A stretch of 64,000 nucleotides of DNA, from contig JAEZJF010000022.1 of NCBI GenBank assembly GCA_023415825.1, positions 186,001 to 250,000 on the forward strand. Direction: 5' to 3'. Within the stretch, counting starts at the first letter, position 1. Each line of letters begins with the position of its first letter. The notes beneath the pieces are model-generated. The model was not told where the DNA came from. It saw nothing but the letters and a program-made list of their open reading frames with translations, and searched no databases. Shown here in pieces: positions 1 through 9,800 of the stretch. The stretch comes from Bacillota bacterium. GTDB taxonomy: Bacteria; Bacillota; Clostridia; DSM-8532. The position numbers and the translations under genes were made by a program.

Positions 1-524
1 TCCTTGAGCATTATTACGGGGTTTTGACCACACCCGAGAACGACGTAATGGGCAATGTCACGCAGCTGATAATGCGCTATCTTACTGGGCAGATGGCACC
101 CTATCTCGAATACTATGAGTTTTTCAGAAGGAGCGTTCTGATAGGTGTTCCTGACTATATCCCGGCAGCGGTAACTGAGGGAGACATAGAAGTGCTTCCG
201 ACGGCTTTTGGCCTTTTAAGTGCATCGCTGCTCAATGTATCAAAGCTCAAAACGGGTGAGGTCACGTGCGCGAGGTTAGTATATAAAAAGGGCCACTACT
301 ATATGCACGTATATACCGGTGAAGCTAAGACACCACCTGCATGGGAGGAATTTGGATGGGAACCGCCTGCACCGCAGCTTCCCAGTCTTGAGGTTGAGTT
401 GCATAGCTGTACTGTGGAGGAATTCGCTCAGAAGGTATCTTCGCAGCATGTGATCGTGGCATATGGTGACCATAGAGAGGCCATAAATGATTTTTGCAGG
501 CTTCTCGATATAGAGGTCATGTAA
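1..524 (+). CDS. L-fucose/L-arabinose isomerase-like protein, C-terminal part
   Basis: The reading frame is already open at base 3 (LEHYYGVLTTPEND...), so this is the 3' end of a gene that starts left of the window; only about 174 residues are present. The segment PENDVMGNVTQLIMRYLTGQ and the closing stretch with SQHVIVAYGDH and DFCRLLDIEV resemble the C-terminal domain of L-fucose/L-arabinose isomerase-like proteins (COG2407 type). In that family an acidic residue and a late histidine help bind the catalytic divalent metal. Those proteins interconvert aldoses and ketoses in the cytoplasm. The substrate cannot be told from this fragment, and some family members are not proven isomerases. A clear intrinsic terminator follows, so the transcript ends before the next gene. 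Confidence 0.6.
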   Translation, partial: LEHYYGVLTTPENDVMGNVTQLIMRYLTGQMAPYLEYYEFFRRSVLIGVPDYIPAAVTEGDIEVLPTAFGLLSASLLNVSKLKTGEVTCARLVYKKGHYYMHVYTGEAKTPPAWEEFGWEPPAPQLPSLEVELHSCTVEEFAQKVSSQHVIVAYGDHREAINDFCRLLDIEVM

Positions 525-561
525 AATATTATAAGTGATATTTAATTGAACCAATGGTAAC

Positions 562-602
562 GGGTCACAGAATGCGTCAAAAGGTTCTGTGACCCTATTT
601 TT
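562..602 (+). terminator. intrinsic terminator after the isomerase-like gene
   Basis: An 11-bp perfect stem, GGGTCACAGAA at 562-572 and TTCTGTGACCC at 585-595, is followed by a T-rich run. Confidence 0.8.
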
Positions 603-715
603 CATTATGACTCCATTAGAATCATTAGAATTGCCCGATTTTATTGAAAGATAGAGCAGGCTGAAATATAATGGCAATATCAGGATGAACATCCGCCCTA
701 TATGGAGGTCTTTCT

Positions 716-1888
716 ATGAGTTTGGTTTCGGGTCAGTTCAGTGAATCGTTTCCGCCTATTATGGACGGCGTTGGCAATGTTGCAAAAAACTATGCTTACT
801 GGCTTAATAAAAAGCATGGTATCTGTTACGCCATAACCCCGGGTTTTCCCCGTCACATTGACAAAGAGGAATACGAAGTGCTCCGCTATACCTCCATAGG
901 TGTATTGACCCGCCCGCCGTATAGAACAGGTGTACCTAAGCTTGACGGGATCTTTATGAAAAAAATCCGCTCCGTTCCCTTTGATGTTGTTCATGCCCAT
1001 ACGCCTTTCAGTTCCGGTCATATAGCGCTTCAAACAGCAAGAAAAAAAGATATCCCCATTGTGGCATCCTTTCATTCCAAGTATTATGATGATTTCAAGG
1101 AATCCCTTAAAATTGACGGCCTGGCGCGCTATGGTGTATCCAGGATTGTCGACTTCTATAACAGTGTTGACTCGGTATGGACGGTTAACCATGCCACTGC
1201 TGAGACCTTGAGGGAGTATGGCTATAAAGGTGCCATCGAGATTGTTCCAAATGGAACGGAGTATGAGGCCGTAGAAAATAAGGAGCTTGAATGCCAGAAA
1301 GTCAATCAAAAGCTGAATCTGGCCAAGGATGAGCTTGTATTCATCTATGTCGGCCAAATGGTCTGGCAAAAGAATACCCGGTGTTTGATGGAGGCTTTGG
1401 CTTTCGTTAAGCAAAAAGGCTTGAATTATAAAATGCTTATGGTAGGCCAGGGTTATGCTTTGGAAGATTTAAAGGAGCTTTCCCGGGAATTCGGGTTAAC
1501 AGATCGCGTCATGTTCCTGGGAGCTATCTATGATCGTGATTATTTAAAGTCCCTTTACTGCAGGGCCAATCTACTGCTTTTCCCATCTTTGTATGACAAT
1601 GCATCCATTGTTTTGCGGGAAGCTGCTTCCCAAAGCTGTCCATCCCTGCTTATTGAAGGCTCCAACACGGCTGAAGGGGTTACGGACGGTTTTAATGGCT
1701 TTTTATCAAAGGATGGAGGCGATAATATCGCATCTCGCATTATGGAGGTTGCCAAATACCCTGAAAAGCTGATTGAAGTAGGCGAAAATGCCAAAAAGAC
1801 CATTTTTACAAGTTGGGAAACCATAGTAGATGAAGTTTACGGACGCTATAAGGAAATTGTAGAAGCGCATAAGAAAATCTATGTTTGA
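716..1888 (+). CDS. GT4-type glycosyltransferase
   Basis: A 390-residue GT-B glycosyltransferase. The N-terminal Rossmann domain opens with a glycine-bearing acceptor loop (MDGVGNVAKN) and contains VHAHTPFSSGH, typical of GT4 enzymes. The C-terminal nucleotide-sugar domain has GQMVWQKNTRCL and the E-x7-E region around FPSLYDNASIVLREA and EGSNTAEGV. The expected role is cytoplasmic transfer of a sugar from a nucleotide donor to a lipid or another sugar in envelope or exopolysaccharide assembly; donor and acceptor cannot be read from the sequence. The ATG at 716 has GGAGG eight bases upstream. The gene stands alone, with a terminator before it and about 130 bases before the next gene. Confidence 0.85.
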   Translation: MSLVSGQFSESFPPIMDGVGNVAKNYAYWLNKKHGICYAITPGFPRHIDKEEYEVLRYTSIGVLTRPPYRTGVPKLDGIFMKKIRSVPFDVVHAHTPFSSGHIALQTARKKDIPIVASFHSKYYDDFKESLKIDGLARYGVSRIVDFYNSVDSVWTVNHATAETLREYGYKGAIEIVPNGTEYEAVENKELECQKVNQKLNLAKDELVFIYVGQMVWQKNTRCLMEALAFVKQKGLNYKMLMVGQGYALEDLKELSREFGLTDRVMFLGAIYDRDYLKSLYCRANLLLFPSLYDNASIVLREAASQSCPSLLIEGSNTAEGVTDGFNGFLSKDGGDNIASRIMEVAKYPEKLIEVGENAKKTIFTSWETIVDEVYGRYKEIVEAHKKIYV

Positions 1889-2022
1889 TGTGTGCGCTGG
1901 GCATCATGTAAATCCCTTAGCTATATAAATTTCTCAGACAAAAAGAAAATGGGTCTGTATTAATAAAGGGAAAATCTGCTATAACCTGCAAGACAGATAA
2001 GCTTTTTGAAGGGAGAAAACAC

Positions 2023-4443
2023 ATGAACAAATTGAGAGCGAAAATTCTAGGAATTCTGCTATGTCTGACTCTTATACTGGGTATGATACCTGCCCAAGCT
2101 ACAACTGAGGCTACAGCTCTTATCACAAGGGAACAAGCCATTGTGAGTATTCTAAACGCAGTTGGATTGGGTGCTTTAAGTGATATAGAAGGTGACCTGA
2201 CAGGCTTTAAGGATGCCGATCAGATAAACCCCGAATATAAGGACGAATTGGCTATTGCTGTAACGAATAGCATTCTGGCCGGAACCACAGGTAAGGCGAT
2301 AAATCCTCAGGCCTATGTTACGCGGTTGGAATTTGCCCTATTCTTAAGCCGTGCTGTTCGAGAGCTTCCCATTATTCATGGAAGCCGATCCTTCACGGAT
2401 GTACCGGCTAACGCCGCAGGTGATGTGAGCAGGCTTATTAAATCCGGACTTATGAGCGGTTATGGTAATGGCCTCTTTGGAGCTGACGATTATCTTACCC
2501 TTGATCAGCTTACGGCTGTGTTAAACCGTACTGATAAGCTTTCTGGTACCAGGCTTCAGGATGATTTTTATTATGCCGTTAACCACAAATGGCTTACCGG
2601 CACCAAGATACCTGCCGGATACCCCGGAGTCGGTTCTTTTGATGAGGTTAATTTAAGCAATAGCAGCAAATTAAAGGTCATTGCTCAGGATCTTTTAAAG
2701 AACCAAGGGTCCTATCAGGAGGGGACCAAGGAACAGAAAATGGCTGATTTCTACAGCTCCGTTCTTGATATGGAAAACCGTAATAAACAAGGCCTTGAAC
2801 CCATAAGAAAATACCTGGATCAATTTGATAGTATTAATTCGATTCAGGAGCTTTTAAATGCTGCGGCGCAATTCGAAAATGAAACGGGCTTTAATCCGCT
2901 TTTCAGCTTTGGCCCTTCTCCCGACCTGATGGACAGCAGCCGTTATGCACTGTATGGCACGGGCCTTTCAACCACTCTGCCCGCTTCCTATATGCTTATG
3001 AAAAACCCTCAGATAAAGGCTCTTTATGAGGGCTTCCTGACTGAACTTTTCAAGATTTCAGGGCTTTCCGATGAAGAAGCCATACAGGCCGCCCAGAGTG
3101 TTTACGCTTTTGAAGAGGTACTGGCAGAGCATACGCTTTCAAACGAGGATGCCAGCAAGGTTGAGAATCTTTATAATCCGGTTGCCCTTGATAAGCTGGC
3201 CGAAATGTTCAGCGGGACTGATATAAAGAAGTATATAAATGATCTCGGCTATGGATCAGCCCAAAATCTTATCGTTACTGATTTAAAGCTCATGGGAAAA
3301 ACAGGGGAACTCCTGTCAGAGGAAAATTTAGAGATTCTAAAGGCCTATACGCGTATTCGTCTTGTTATCGATACATCCTCATTTTTATCAAAGGATCTCC
3401 AGGATGCCATATACGGGTTTAATAGCACCTTCCTCGGTATCACCAGCGTATTGAGTGATGAAGAGATGGCATTTGAGCTTCTTAACTCAGTCATGAGCGG
3501 ATATCTAGGCAAGATGTATGTAGAGAAATATTTCTCGGAAGAGGCCAAAAAAGATGTTGAGGGCATAGTAAGCGAAATTATAAAAACCTTTGAAAAGCGA
3601 GTAGAAAAGCTTGATTGGATGAGCAGCGATACAAAATCTGCCGCATTGGCAAAGCTCAAAGCCATTAAGGTAAAAATCGGATATCCGGATACATGGAACG
3701 ATCCTCTATCGGGCATCAGTATAAAAAACTATGACAAAGGCGGCTCCCTGCTCGGAAATATTTTTGCTATTACATCGGCCCAAGCAAAGCATGCTAAAAC
3801 GCTGCTTTCTAAGCCTGTTGACAAAACCCAGTGGATGATGCCTCCCCATACCGTAAACGCCTATTACAATGCCACAAACAATGAGATTGTGTTCCCAGCC
3901 GGAATCCTACAGTCACCGTTTTATGACTTAAAGGCTACACGTGAACAGAATCTTGGTGGCATAGGCTCCGTTATTGCCCATGAAATAACCCATGCCTTTG
4001 ATAATAACGGTGCCCAGTTTGATTTAAATGGGAATATGAACAATTGGTGGACCGAGGAGGATTATGTGACCTTCCAGCAGAAGTGCCAGAGTGTCATTAA
4101 CCACTACCAAGGTCTTGAAATTGCACCCAACGCCATTGTCAACGGCGCTCTCACCGTGTCGGAAAATGTGGCGGACGTCGGTGCAATGGCTTGTATTCTG
4201 GACATTGCCAAAAGCATGCCCAACGCAAACTATAAACAGCTATTCGAAAGCAATGCCAATATCTGGCGTTTTACCGGCTCTCAACAGATGTATCAGCTGT
4301 TGTCTACCCAGGATGTGCATTCGCCAAATAAATTCCGCGTTAACTCGGTGCTGCAGAACTTCCAGGAGTTCTACGACACCTATGGTATTCAGCCTGGAGA
4401 TGCCCTGTATTTATCCCCCGAAGAAAGGGTAAGTATCTGGTGA
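2023..4443 (+). CDS. exported SLH-domain M13 (neprilysin-like) metallopeptidase
   Basis: An 806-residue exported zinc peptidase. Residues 1-27 form a signal peptide ending near PAQA. Residues about 33-170 look like S-layer-homology repeats (LTREQA-type starts, FTDVPANAAGD, GYGNGLFGADDYLT), which normally tie proteins to secondary cell-wall polymer. From about residue 185 the sequence is a full M13 peptidase: the N-terminal DDFYYAVNHKWL motif, the zinc motif HEITH at residues 653-657 and the third ligand in SENVADVGA (Glu714). M13 enzymes cleave small peptides, so peptide trimming at the cell surface is likely. GGGAG lies before the ATG at 2023. SLH plus M13 in one chain is unusual in domain content but fits an anchored ectoenzyme. 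No maturation partner is nearby. Confidence 0.9.
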   Translation: MNKLRAKILGILLCLTLILGMIPAQATTEATALITREQAIVSILNAVGLGALSDIEGDLTGFKDADQINPEYKDELAIAVTNSILAGTTGKAINPQAYVTRLEFALFLSRAVRELPIIHGSRSFTDVPANAAGDVSRLIKSGLMSGYGNGLFGADDYLTLDQLTAVLNRTDKLSGTRLQDDFYYAVNHKWLTGTKIPAGYPGVGSFDEVNLSNSSKLKVIAQDLLKNQGSYQEGTKEQKMADFYSSVLDMENRNKQGLEPIRKYLDQFDSINSIQELLNAAAQFENETGFNPLFSFGPSPDLMDSSRYALYGTGLSTTLPASYMLMKNPQIKALYEGFLTELFKISGLSDEEAIQAAQSVYAFEEVLAEHTLSNEDASKVENLYNPVALDKLAEMFSGTDIKKYINDLGYGSAQNLIVTDLKLMGKTGELLSEENLEILKAYTRIRLVIDTSSFLSKDLQDAIYGFNSTFLGITSVLSDEEMAFELLNSVMSGYLGKMYVEKYFSEEAKKDVEGIVSEIIKTFEKRVEKLDWMSSDTKSAALAKLKAIKVKIGYPDTWNDPLSGISIKNYDKGGSLLGNIFAITSAQAKHAKTLLSKPVDKTQWMMPPHTVNAYYNATNNEIVFPAGILQSPFYDLKATREQNLGGIGSVIAHEITHAFDNNGAQFDLNGNMNNWWTEEDYVTFQQKCQSVINHYQGLEIAPNAIVNGALTVSENVADVGAMACILDIAKSMPNANYKQLFESNANIWRFTGSQQMYQLLSTQDVHSPNKFRVNSVLQNFQEFYDTYGIQPGDALYLSPEERVSIW

Positions 4444-4455
4444 TGATTAAGGTAG

Positions 4456-4486
4456 AGGTGCGTACTGTAAAGTACGCACCTTTTTC
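4456..4486 (+). terminator. intrinsic terminator between the M13 peptidase and the ketopantoate reductase homologue
   Basis: The perfect stem AGGTGCGTACT/AGTACGCACCT (4456-4466, 4471-4481) has a GTAA loop and a TTTTT tail on the plus strand. It lies between two convergent genes, but on the minus strand the tail is weak. Confidence 0.85.
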
Positions 4487-4492
4487 AAACAG

Positions 4493-5407
4493 TTACTTGC
4501 GTGCTTCAATGACGCGGATCATGCGATACAGGGCTTCGTTGACGGGTGTGGGGATGCCATGCTTTTTACCCAGATTCATAACTGTAAGGCCAAAGCTTTC
4601 CACCTCTGTTTTACGGCCCGCTTCAACGTCCTGAAGCATGGAGGTCTTGCCTGAGGGAGAAAGGGTCGAAAATATTCGCAAATATTCAGCAATATCTGAC
4701 TCTGAAAGGGATATCCCCTCTTTTTCCGCCAGAGGAAGGACTTCCCGGCATGCCGAGGCTAAAAGCTCACTTGCCTCAGGAATGGTCTTGTAGACCCCGT
4801 AGGGGGCTCCGAGGACGGCGGAGGTTTGGTTAACTCCCACATTCATCATGAACTTCCACCACATTTCATGACGAATATCTTCAGGGTTGGTAAAAGGTAC
4901 TTTGGCCTTTGAAAACAGTTGGGCAACAGGCTGAGACTTTCCGGCAACCTCAGGAAAATACTCGCCGAAAACGATTTTTCCGGTATTAATAAAGCGTACC
5001 TCACCGTTCTCCCTTCCTGCATCGGTACCGACGCAGAAGCCATGAAGGACTTTGTCGCGGCCAAAGACGCCGGCCAAGTCATCCTCGCTGGTGATGCCGT
5101 TTAAAAGGGAGAGAATGAGGGTGTTTTCTCCTACAAGAGGAGTAATGCTTTCAATGGCTTCTTCAAGATGATGGCCTTTTACTGCAATCAAAATAAGCTC
5201 AGCCTTGGGCTCACCTGCCTTTGGAATAACATAATCAAAGTGATACCTTGTTCCATTGATCAGTATCCCCTGCTGGTATCGGCTTACCCTTTCCTCATCA
5301 AGAATGACCTTGACAGATTTTTTGTCCATTTGATAGAGGAGGGAGGCGTATGTTGCTCCTACAGCTCCCAGCCCGATGAGATGAACGGTTTTAATTGGTG
5401 TACTCAT
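4493..5407 (-). CDS. 2-dehydropantoate 2-reductase family protein
   Basis: 304 residues with the PanE/ApbA layout: an N-terminal NADP-binding Rossmann motif (HLIGLGAVGATYASLL), the AVKGHHLEEAI segment and a C-terminal helical domain containing the conserved Lys-Asn region (WWKFMMNVGVNQTSAVLGAPYG). The classical reaction is NADPH-dependent reduction of 2-dehydropantoate to pantoate for coenzyme A synthesis. Clostridia often carry several paralogues acting on other 2-keto acids, and no other pantothenate gene is nearby, so panE is not assigned. AGGAG precedes the ATG on the minus strand. The gene is convergent with the upstream peptidase and divergent from the small ORF at 5575. Confidence 0.85.
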   Translation of the reverse strand: MSTPIKTVHLIGLGAVGATYASLLYQMDKKSVKVILDEERVSRYQQGILINGTRYHFDYVIPKAGEPKAELILIAVKGHHLEEAIESITPLVGENTLILSLLNGITSEDDLAGVFGRDKVLHGFCVGTDAGRENGEVRFINTGKIVFGEYFPEVAGKSQPVAQLFSKAKVPFTNPEDIRHEMWWKFMMNVGVNQTSAVLGAPYGVYKTIPEASELLASACREVLPLAEKEGISLSESDIAEYLRIFSTLSPSGKTSMLQDVEAGRKTEVESFGLTVMNLGKKHGIPTPVNEALYRMIRVIEARK

Positions 5408-5574
5408 GATGCAACTCCTAATTTTAATATCTGTGTGTCAGTTATCAATATGATACCACTAAGAGCGTCTTGTTGTCACACGGTACAGAGGCAAGCTCTT
5501 GCCAAATTATTATCATAACGGTAAAATAAGAGGTGCGTGCCTAATTGACTGACGCTTTAGAACAGGAGTATACT

Positions 5575-5676
5575 ATGAACTTTAACGAGAAAACCAGACG
5601 CATTATCGCCTCGACCGTAGCCGTATTCATTATTCTCTCTATGCTTTTGAGTATTGTATTATACGCAATCAGATAG
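5575..5676 (+). CDS. 33-residue single-span membrane peptide
   Basis: The ATG at 5575 has CAGGAG eight bases upstream and opens a 33-codon frame. The N-terminus is charged (MNFNEKTRR), followed by a hydrophobic span (IIASTVAVFIILSMLLSIVLYAI) and a final Arg. This is the shape of Firmicutes mini membrane proteins such as the DUF4044/Prli42 group, which have a short basic cytosolic end and one helix. I infer the resemblance from shape, not from a search. It sits alone between the divergent reductase gene and the AraC gene, which begins 64 bases after its stop. Confidence 0.6.
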   Translation: MNFNEKTRRIIASTVAVFIILSMLLSIVLYAIR

Positions 5677-5740
5677 CTTCCAAGAAAGACTATGGAGCTC
5701 TTTAAAGCCTAACAGTTTACGGACTGCGGAGGAACTCTGC

Positions 5741-6604
5741 ATGGATGTCAGTAACCTCAACATCGGCTTTCAAACCGGACGCCATACCTTTTTAATCACT
5801 CTGCCATTTAACTTTCACATCAACAAGCTGGAGGAACATCTCAGCTCGACTCCTTACAAGCATGAGCATGCCAAATATGAGGTGATCTGCATCCGCTATC
5901 ATGAGCTGCAGCGGCAGGACGAGTTCATTGTCATCCCTCCGCTGACACCGCATTTCACCTACCACGCCTCCTCAAGTAAATGCGCATTTGTCACCAGCTT
6001 TCAGTTTTCCATGCGGGAGAATAGCCTTTCCCGCCGAGATGAGACACGCGGATTTCACAGCGCGGATCTCAGCATATTTTCCCGGATGAAGGAGCCTGTC
6101 ACCGTAGAGGATACCTTTTCCGGCAGGGAGCTTCTTCTGCATATCCAACGTGAGTCGGCCATCCGAGGGCCCTCATGCTGTGATATGCTCAACGCCTTAT
6201 TTTTTCTGCTATTGGTGCATATCTCCCGAAGCATCGCCTCCGATGCTTTGGATGACCGCTCTCCCAGCACTCGTTCATTGGACGAACGCCGTCTGGACAT
6301 TATCGATTTGTTCTTCCGGGACAACTACAGCGACCCGTCCTGCCGGTGCAGCCAGCTTGCAAGGATGCTCTGCATCAGCGAACGCCACCTGCTGCGCATT
6401 CTAAAGGACAACTATGGCAAATCCTTTCGGGAGCTTTTGCTTCAGACCCGCATGGAAATTGCCGAGGCCCACAGAAAGCGGGGCCATATAACCGCCGCTC
6501 AATTGGCGGAACGTATCGGCTATTCCGGCACGGGTTCCTTTCTGGGCGCTTACAGAAAATATTTCGTACACTCTTTTCGCGAGACCAGCAACTGCAGAGA
6601 ATAG
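5741..6604 (+). CDS. AraC-family transcriptional regulator
   Basis: A 287-residue protein with an N-terminal cupin-like sensing region (HEHAKYEVICIRYHE... FIVIPPLTPHFTYH) and a C-terminal double helix-turn-helix (CRCSQLARMLCISERHLLRIL, then AAQLAERIGYSGTGSFLGAYRKYF). These are the hallmarks of AraC/XylS regulators that sense a carbohydrate or small ligand. The start at ATG 5741 was chosen because GGAGGA lies seven bases before it; the frame is open further upstream but without a binding site. The gene precedes the secreted Asp-box protein on the same strand, separated by a terminator, and shares its G+C-rich composition, so it is the obvious candidate regulator of that protein. The ligand is unknown. 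Confidence 0.85.
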   Translation: MDVSNLNIGFQTGRHTFLITLPFNFHINKLEEHLSSTPYKHEHAKYEVICIRYHELQRQDEFIVIPPLTPHFTYHASSSKCAFVTSFQFSMRENSLSRRDETRGFHSADLSIFSRMKEPVTVEDTFSGRELLLHIQRESAIRGPSCCDMLNALFFLLLVHISRSIASDALDDRSPSTRSLDERRLDIIDLFFRDNYSDPSCRCSQLARMLCISERHLLRILKDNYGKSFRELLLQTRMEIAEAHRKRGHITAAQLAERIGYSGTGSFLGAYRKYFVHSFRETSNCRE

Positions 6605-6648
6605 GACATGCTCCCGCTTTTTGTGTCGGGAAAGTCGGTTGACGCTGT

Positions 6649-6686
6649 AAAACAAGCACAATATACTGATGTTGTGCTTGTTTTTT
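6649..6686 (+). terminator. intrinsic terminator after the AraC gene
   Basis: Perfect 13-bp stem AAAACAAGCACAA/TTGTGCTTGTTTT (6649-6661, 6672-6684) followed by TT; the U-tail overlaps the 3' arm. Confidence 0.85.
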
Positions 6687-6818
6687 GAAAAATATAGTAA
6701 ATTGACTCTGAAATGTCTATTCCGATTGTCGATTTTTTGTATGTCGTCCAGCCCCTGCAAATTACCGGATCTGCGGGGCTTTAGACAATATAAGCAATCA
6801 GGAAGGAATGATGACAGA

Positions 6819-9800
6819 ATGAATCAAAGCAAACGACTACTTTCCCTTCTTCTGGCGGTGACCTTGATAATAGGTCTGTTCCCCGCCACACTTGCAACTG
6901 CGGAGCCAAACGGCGAGGCGCTTACTGCCTATCTGACCCAGACACCTCCTGTGGTGGATGGGAAACTCAAAGAACCTTCTTGGTATGTGATCCATCCGCT
7001 GAATGCTGCTGCGGGTGACTCTACCCCCCATGGGAGTGTAGGATTCCTCTGGGATAAGTCCTGTCTTTACGTGGGATTGAGCTTCTCCGATGCGACCATT
7101 TTTGAGCTATCTGTCGCTTCTTCGGACGGCACAGCGGAAAAAATGGTGGCGCTGGACCTCGGCAACGGAGAACTCTCCGGCAGCGCAGCCGGCGCACGGG
7201 CAACCATCTCCGGCAATACGGCCGAGCTGGTATTTCCATTCAGCGAGTTGGGCTTTGTTCCGGAGAACTTTGACAGCACCGTACGTGTCAACTGCACCCT
7301 AAGGGATCAGGGCTCCTCCGCATCCCTCACGTCGGATACGTATGTGCCGGTCAGCCTCTCGGGAAACGTTGTGCTCTATTCCGACGCTTGTGACGATTAC
7401 GCGGCCAAGGACTATATTGCCGGTACGTGGTACGCTGATGGAGCGTCCATTTCCATCGGCCAGGCTCCCGGGGACATTGGTGCGTACCGCTTCACATCCT
7501 CCGGCAAGGATGCCATCCGGGGCATCAGAGGAACGAGCAGCTATGATGACAGCGCTCTGTCGATTGAGTACGACGTCTATATTGAGGAGCTTCCGGTCAT
7601 AAACGCAAATTTCGCCTGGCGCGGCTTTGTCAGTGAGGTACGTGGGCCTGCGGAAACACGCCGCTTTTCCCTGACCAAGAATGATGCCGGGGAAATCCTG
7701 TTCAATGTGCTCTATGATTTCTCCAGCACTAATGGAACTGGCCGCTCTGAATCCATTGTCACCGGGCTTAGAGAACAGGAGAGGGCCAACATCCGGGTCA
7801 CCATTGACAAGAATAACGTTCCGGTTCTATATGTCAACGGCGTAGAGCTTCATACATTTTCCCCTCTGAACTCCCATTACAATGCGATTGGCGGTTCCTA
7901 TATAGAGCTGCAGGCCGCCAACTATAACCGTACGAGCGGCGATGTCAAGGTGGATCTCTACAGCTATGTCATCACTCGTCCCCTCTATGAGGACGAAGGG
8001 GTCATCCTTGATGCCATGCTGGACGGCTTAACCTTTGACAGCTTTCTCGGGGAAAATCCAAGCGCAAGTTTGGTGACCACACCGCTTTCGCTCCCGTCCC
8101 AGGTGATCATCCCTGATCTGGGTGTGCCTCTGGCGCTCAGTTGGAGCTCCAGCCATCCGGACATAATCTCGGGAACCGGCCAGGTTAGCCCGCCGGAGAC
8201 CTCACCTGTCGAGGTAACGCTTACCGCCTCTCTCACCATGGGCGGCACTACCCGAACTAAAGATTTTAGTGTTATAGTTCCCAGTATGCGACCCGGCAGC
8301 AAAGCCGCCCTTGCGCTCCATGACCCGGATCCATACACTGGTGCGCTGTACAGCACCGGCGCTGATGTCTCCTTTACGCTGGATAGTGACCTCAACAGCG
8401 TGGGGCTGGACATGGGATCGGCCGTGAGGCTCAACCATCTGACAATGAAAAATACCGACGCCTCCCATCGTCTGACCAAGAAGGATCTTTCACTTTATGT
8501 CAGCGACGACAACAGGGCCTATCGGAAGGTGCGGGATTGGGATTTCCTCCAAATGGGGGATGGCCTCCACCTTTACAACTTTGATGAAACCACCCGCTAT
8601 TTTAAGGTGCACTGCCATTTTGGCGACAACGCCCCCACCTTCACCAATCTGCTGCCGGATATGATTTCCGGTGAATATCTCCAGCAGTCTCATCTCCTTG
8701 GGGCCAATGGGGGTGTTTTCGCCAAGCAATACTCCTTCACCTTGCAAAATGCTTCTTCCGAGACGCTTTATGACAAGGCGGCTTATATATCGAAAGCCGA
8801 GCTGGGGCTGAACCCTTCGGACTATCGGCCAGATATGGCGGACCTCCGTTTTGTCCTGGGCGGGAGGCTTCTGCACCACTACTATGACGGCAGCGGATTC
8901 TTTATCCGAGTTCCTGAGTTTGCCGCTGCGTCCTCCCTGGAGCTGGACGTCTATTTCGGAAATCCGAATGCAGCTTCTGTCAGTTCGCTTCGGGAGACCT
9001 TCCGTGTGGAATACGGCAACAAGACAGTGCAGGATCTAACCATAGCCCCCCTATTCTCGGACAACATGAAGGCCCGTATGATGCCCAACGGTGATCTGGT
9101 CGCCATCGCCAACGACGTTACACAGCCTGCAGCCATTTATCAGCGCGTTTCCAAGGACGGCGGCAGGACCTGGGGCGGGTTGGAAATGATCGTGGACACC
9201 TCCAACGGCATGCGCAACGAGGGCGGTAGCTTCCTCTGCGACGGCGACCGCGTCTATTACTTTTATTTTGTCTTTGGCGGTTTTAATGCCCATGATATAA
9301 CCAAGTCCAACTGCAAGCTGGCATATATCTACACCGACGACAGCGCCGCCACCTGGTCTGAGCCTGTGATCGTTGAGACCGGGCATACCTATTCGCTGAC
9401 CTATTGCAACGGTCTTGTGACATCGGTGGCTGATGGAAACGGGTCGAATGTGGATTATGTGGTACCCTACCACTTCCAGTCCGATAACACCGGCTCCTTC
9501 AAGACATCCGCCGTATATTCGAAGGATGGCGGGGCCACCTGGCAGTCCAGCGCATCCCTCATTGGATTTGCGGGCCCTGCCGGCTTTGAGGGCGGCCCAA
9601 CGGAAGCAGCCATTGTAGAACTGGCCGACGGGCGATTAAAGCTGGTGATGCGCTGCCAATACAACACCATCATCAACTTCTGCGAAACTTATTCCAACGA
9701 CTTCGGCATAACCTGGAATGAGCAGGCTGTTACATCCAACGTCTATGCCCCTAACACCATGCCTACTATGGCCCGGTACGAGGGCGACGCCCTGCTGCTC

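Noticed and set aside
698..1414. Long minus-strand frame opposite the glycosyltransferase
   Set aside because: No ribosome binding site, no recognisable domain, and it lies wholly within a well-supported gene on the other strand.
4091..4432. Second-frame ORF inside the M13 peptidase 3' end
   Set aside because: Out-of-frame shadow with no ribosome binding site; the main frame carries the zinc motifs through the end.
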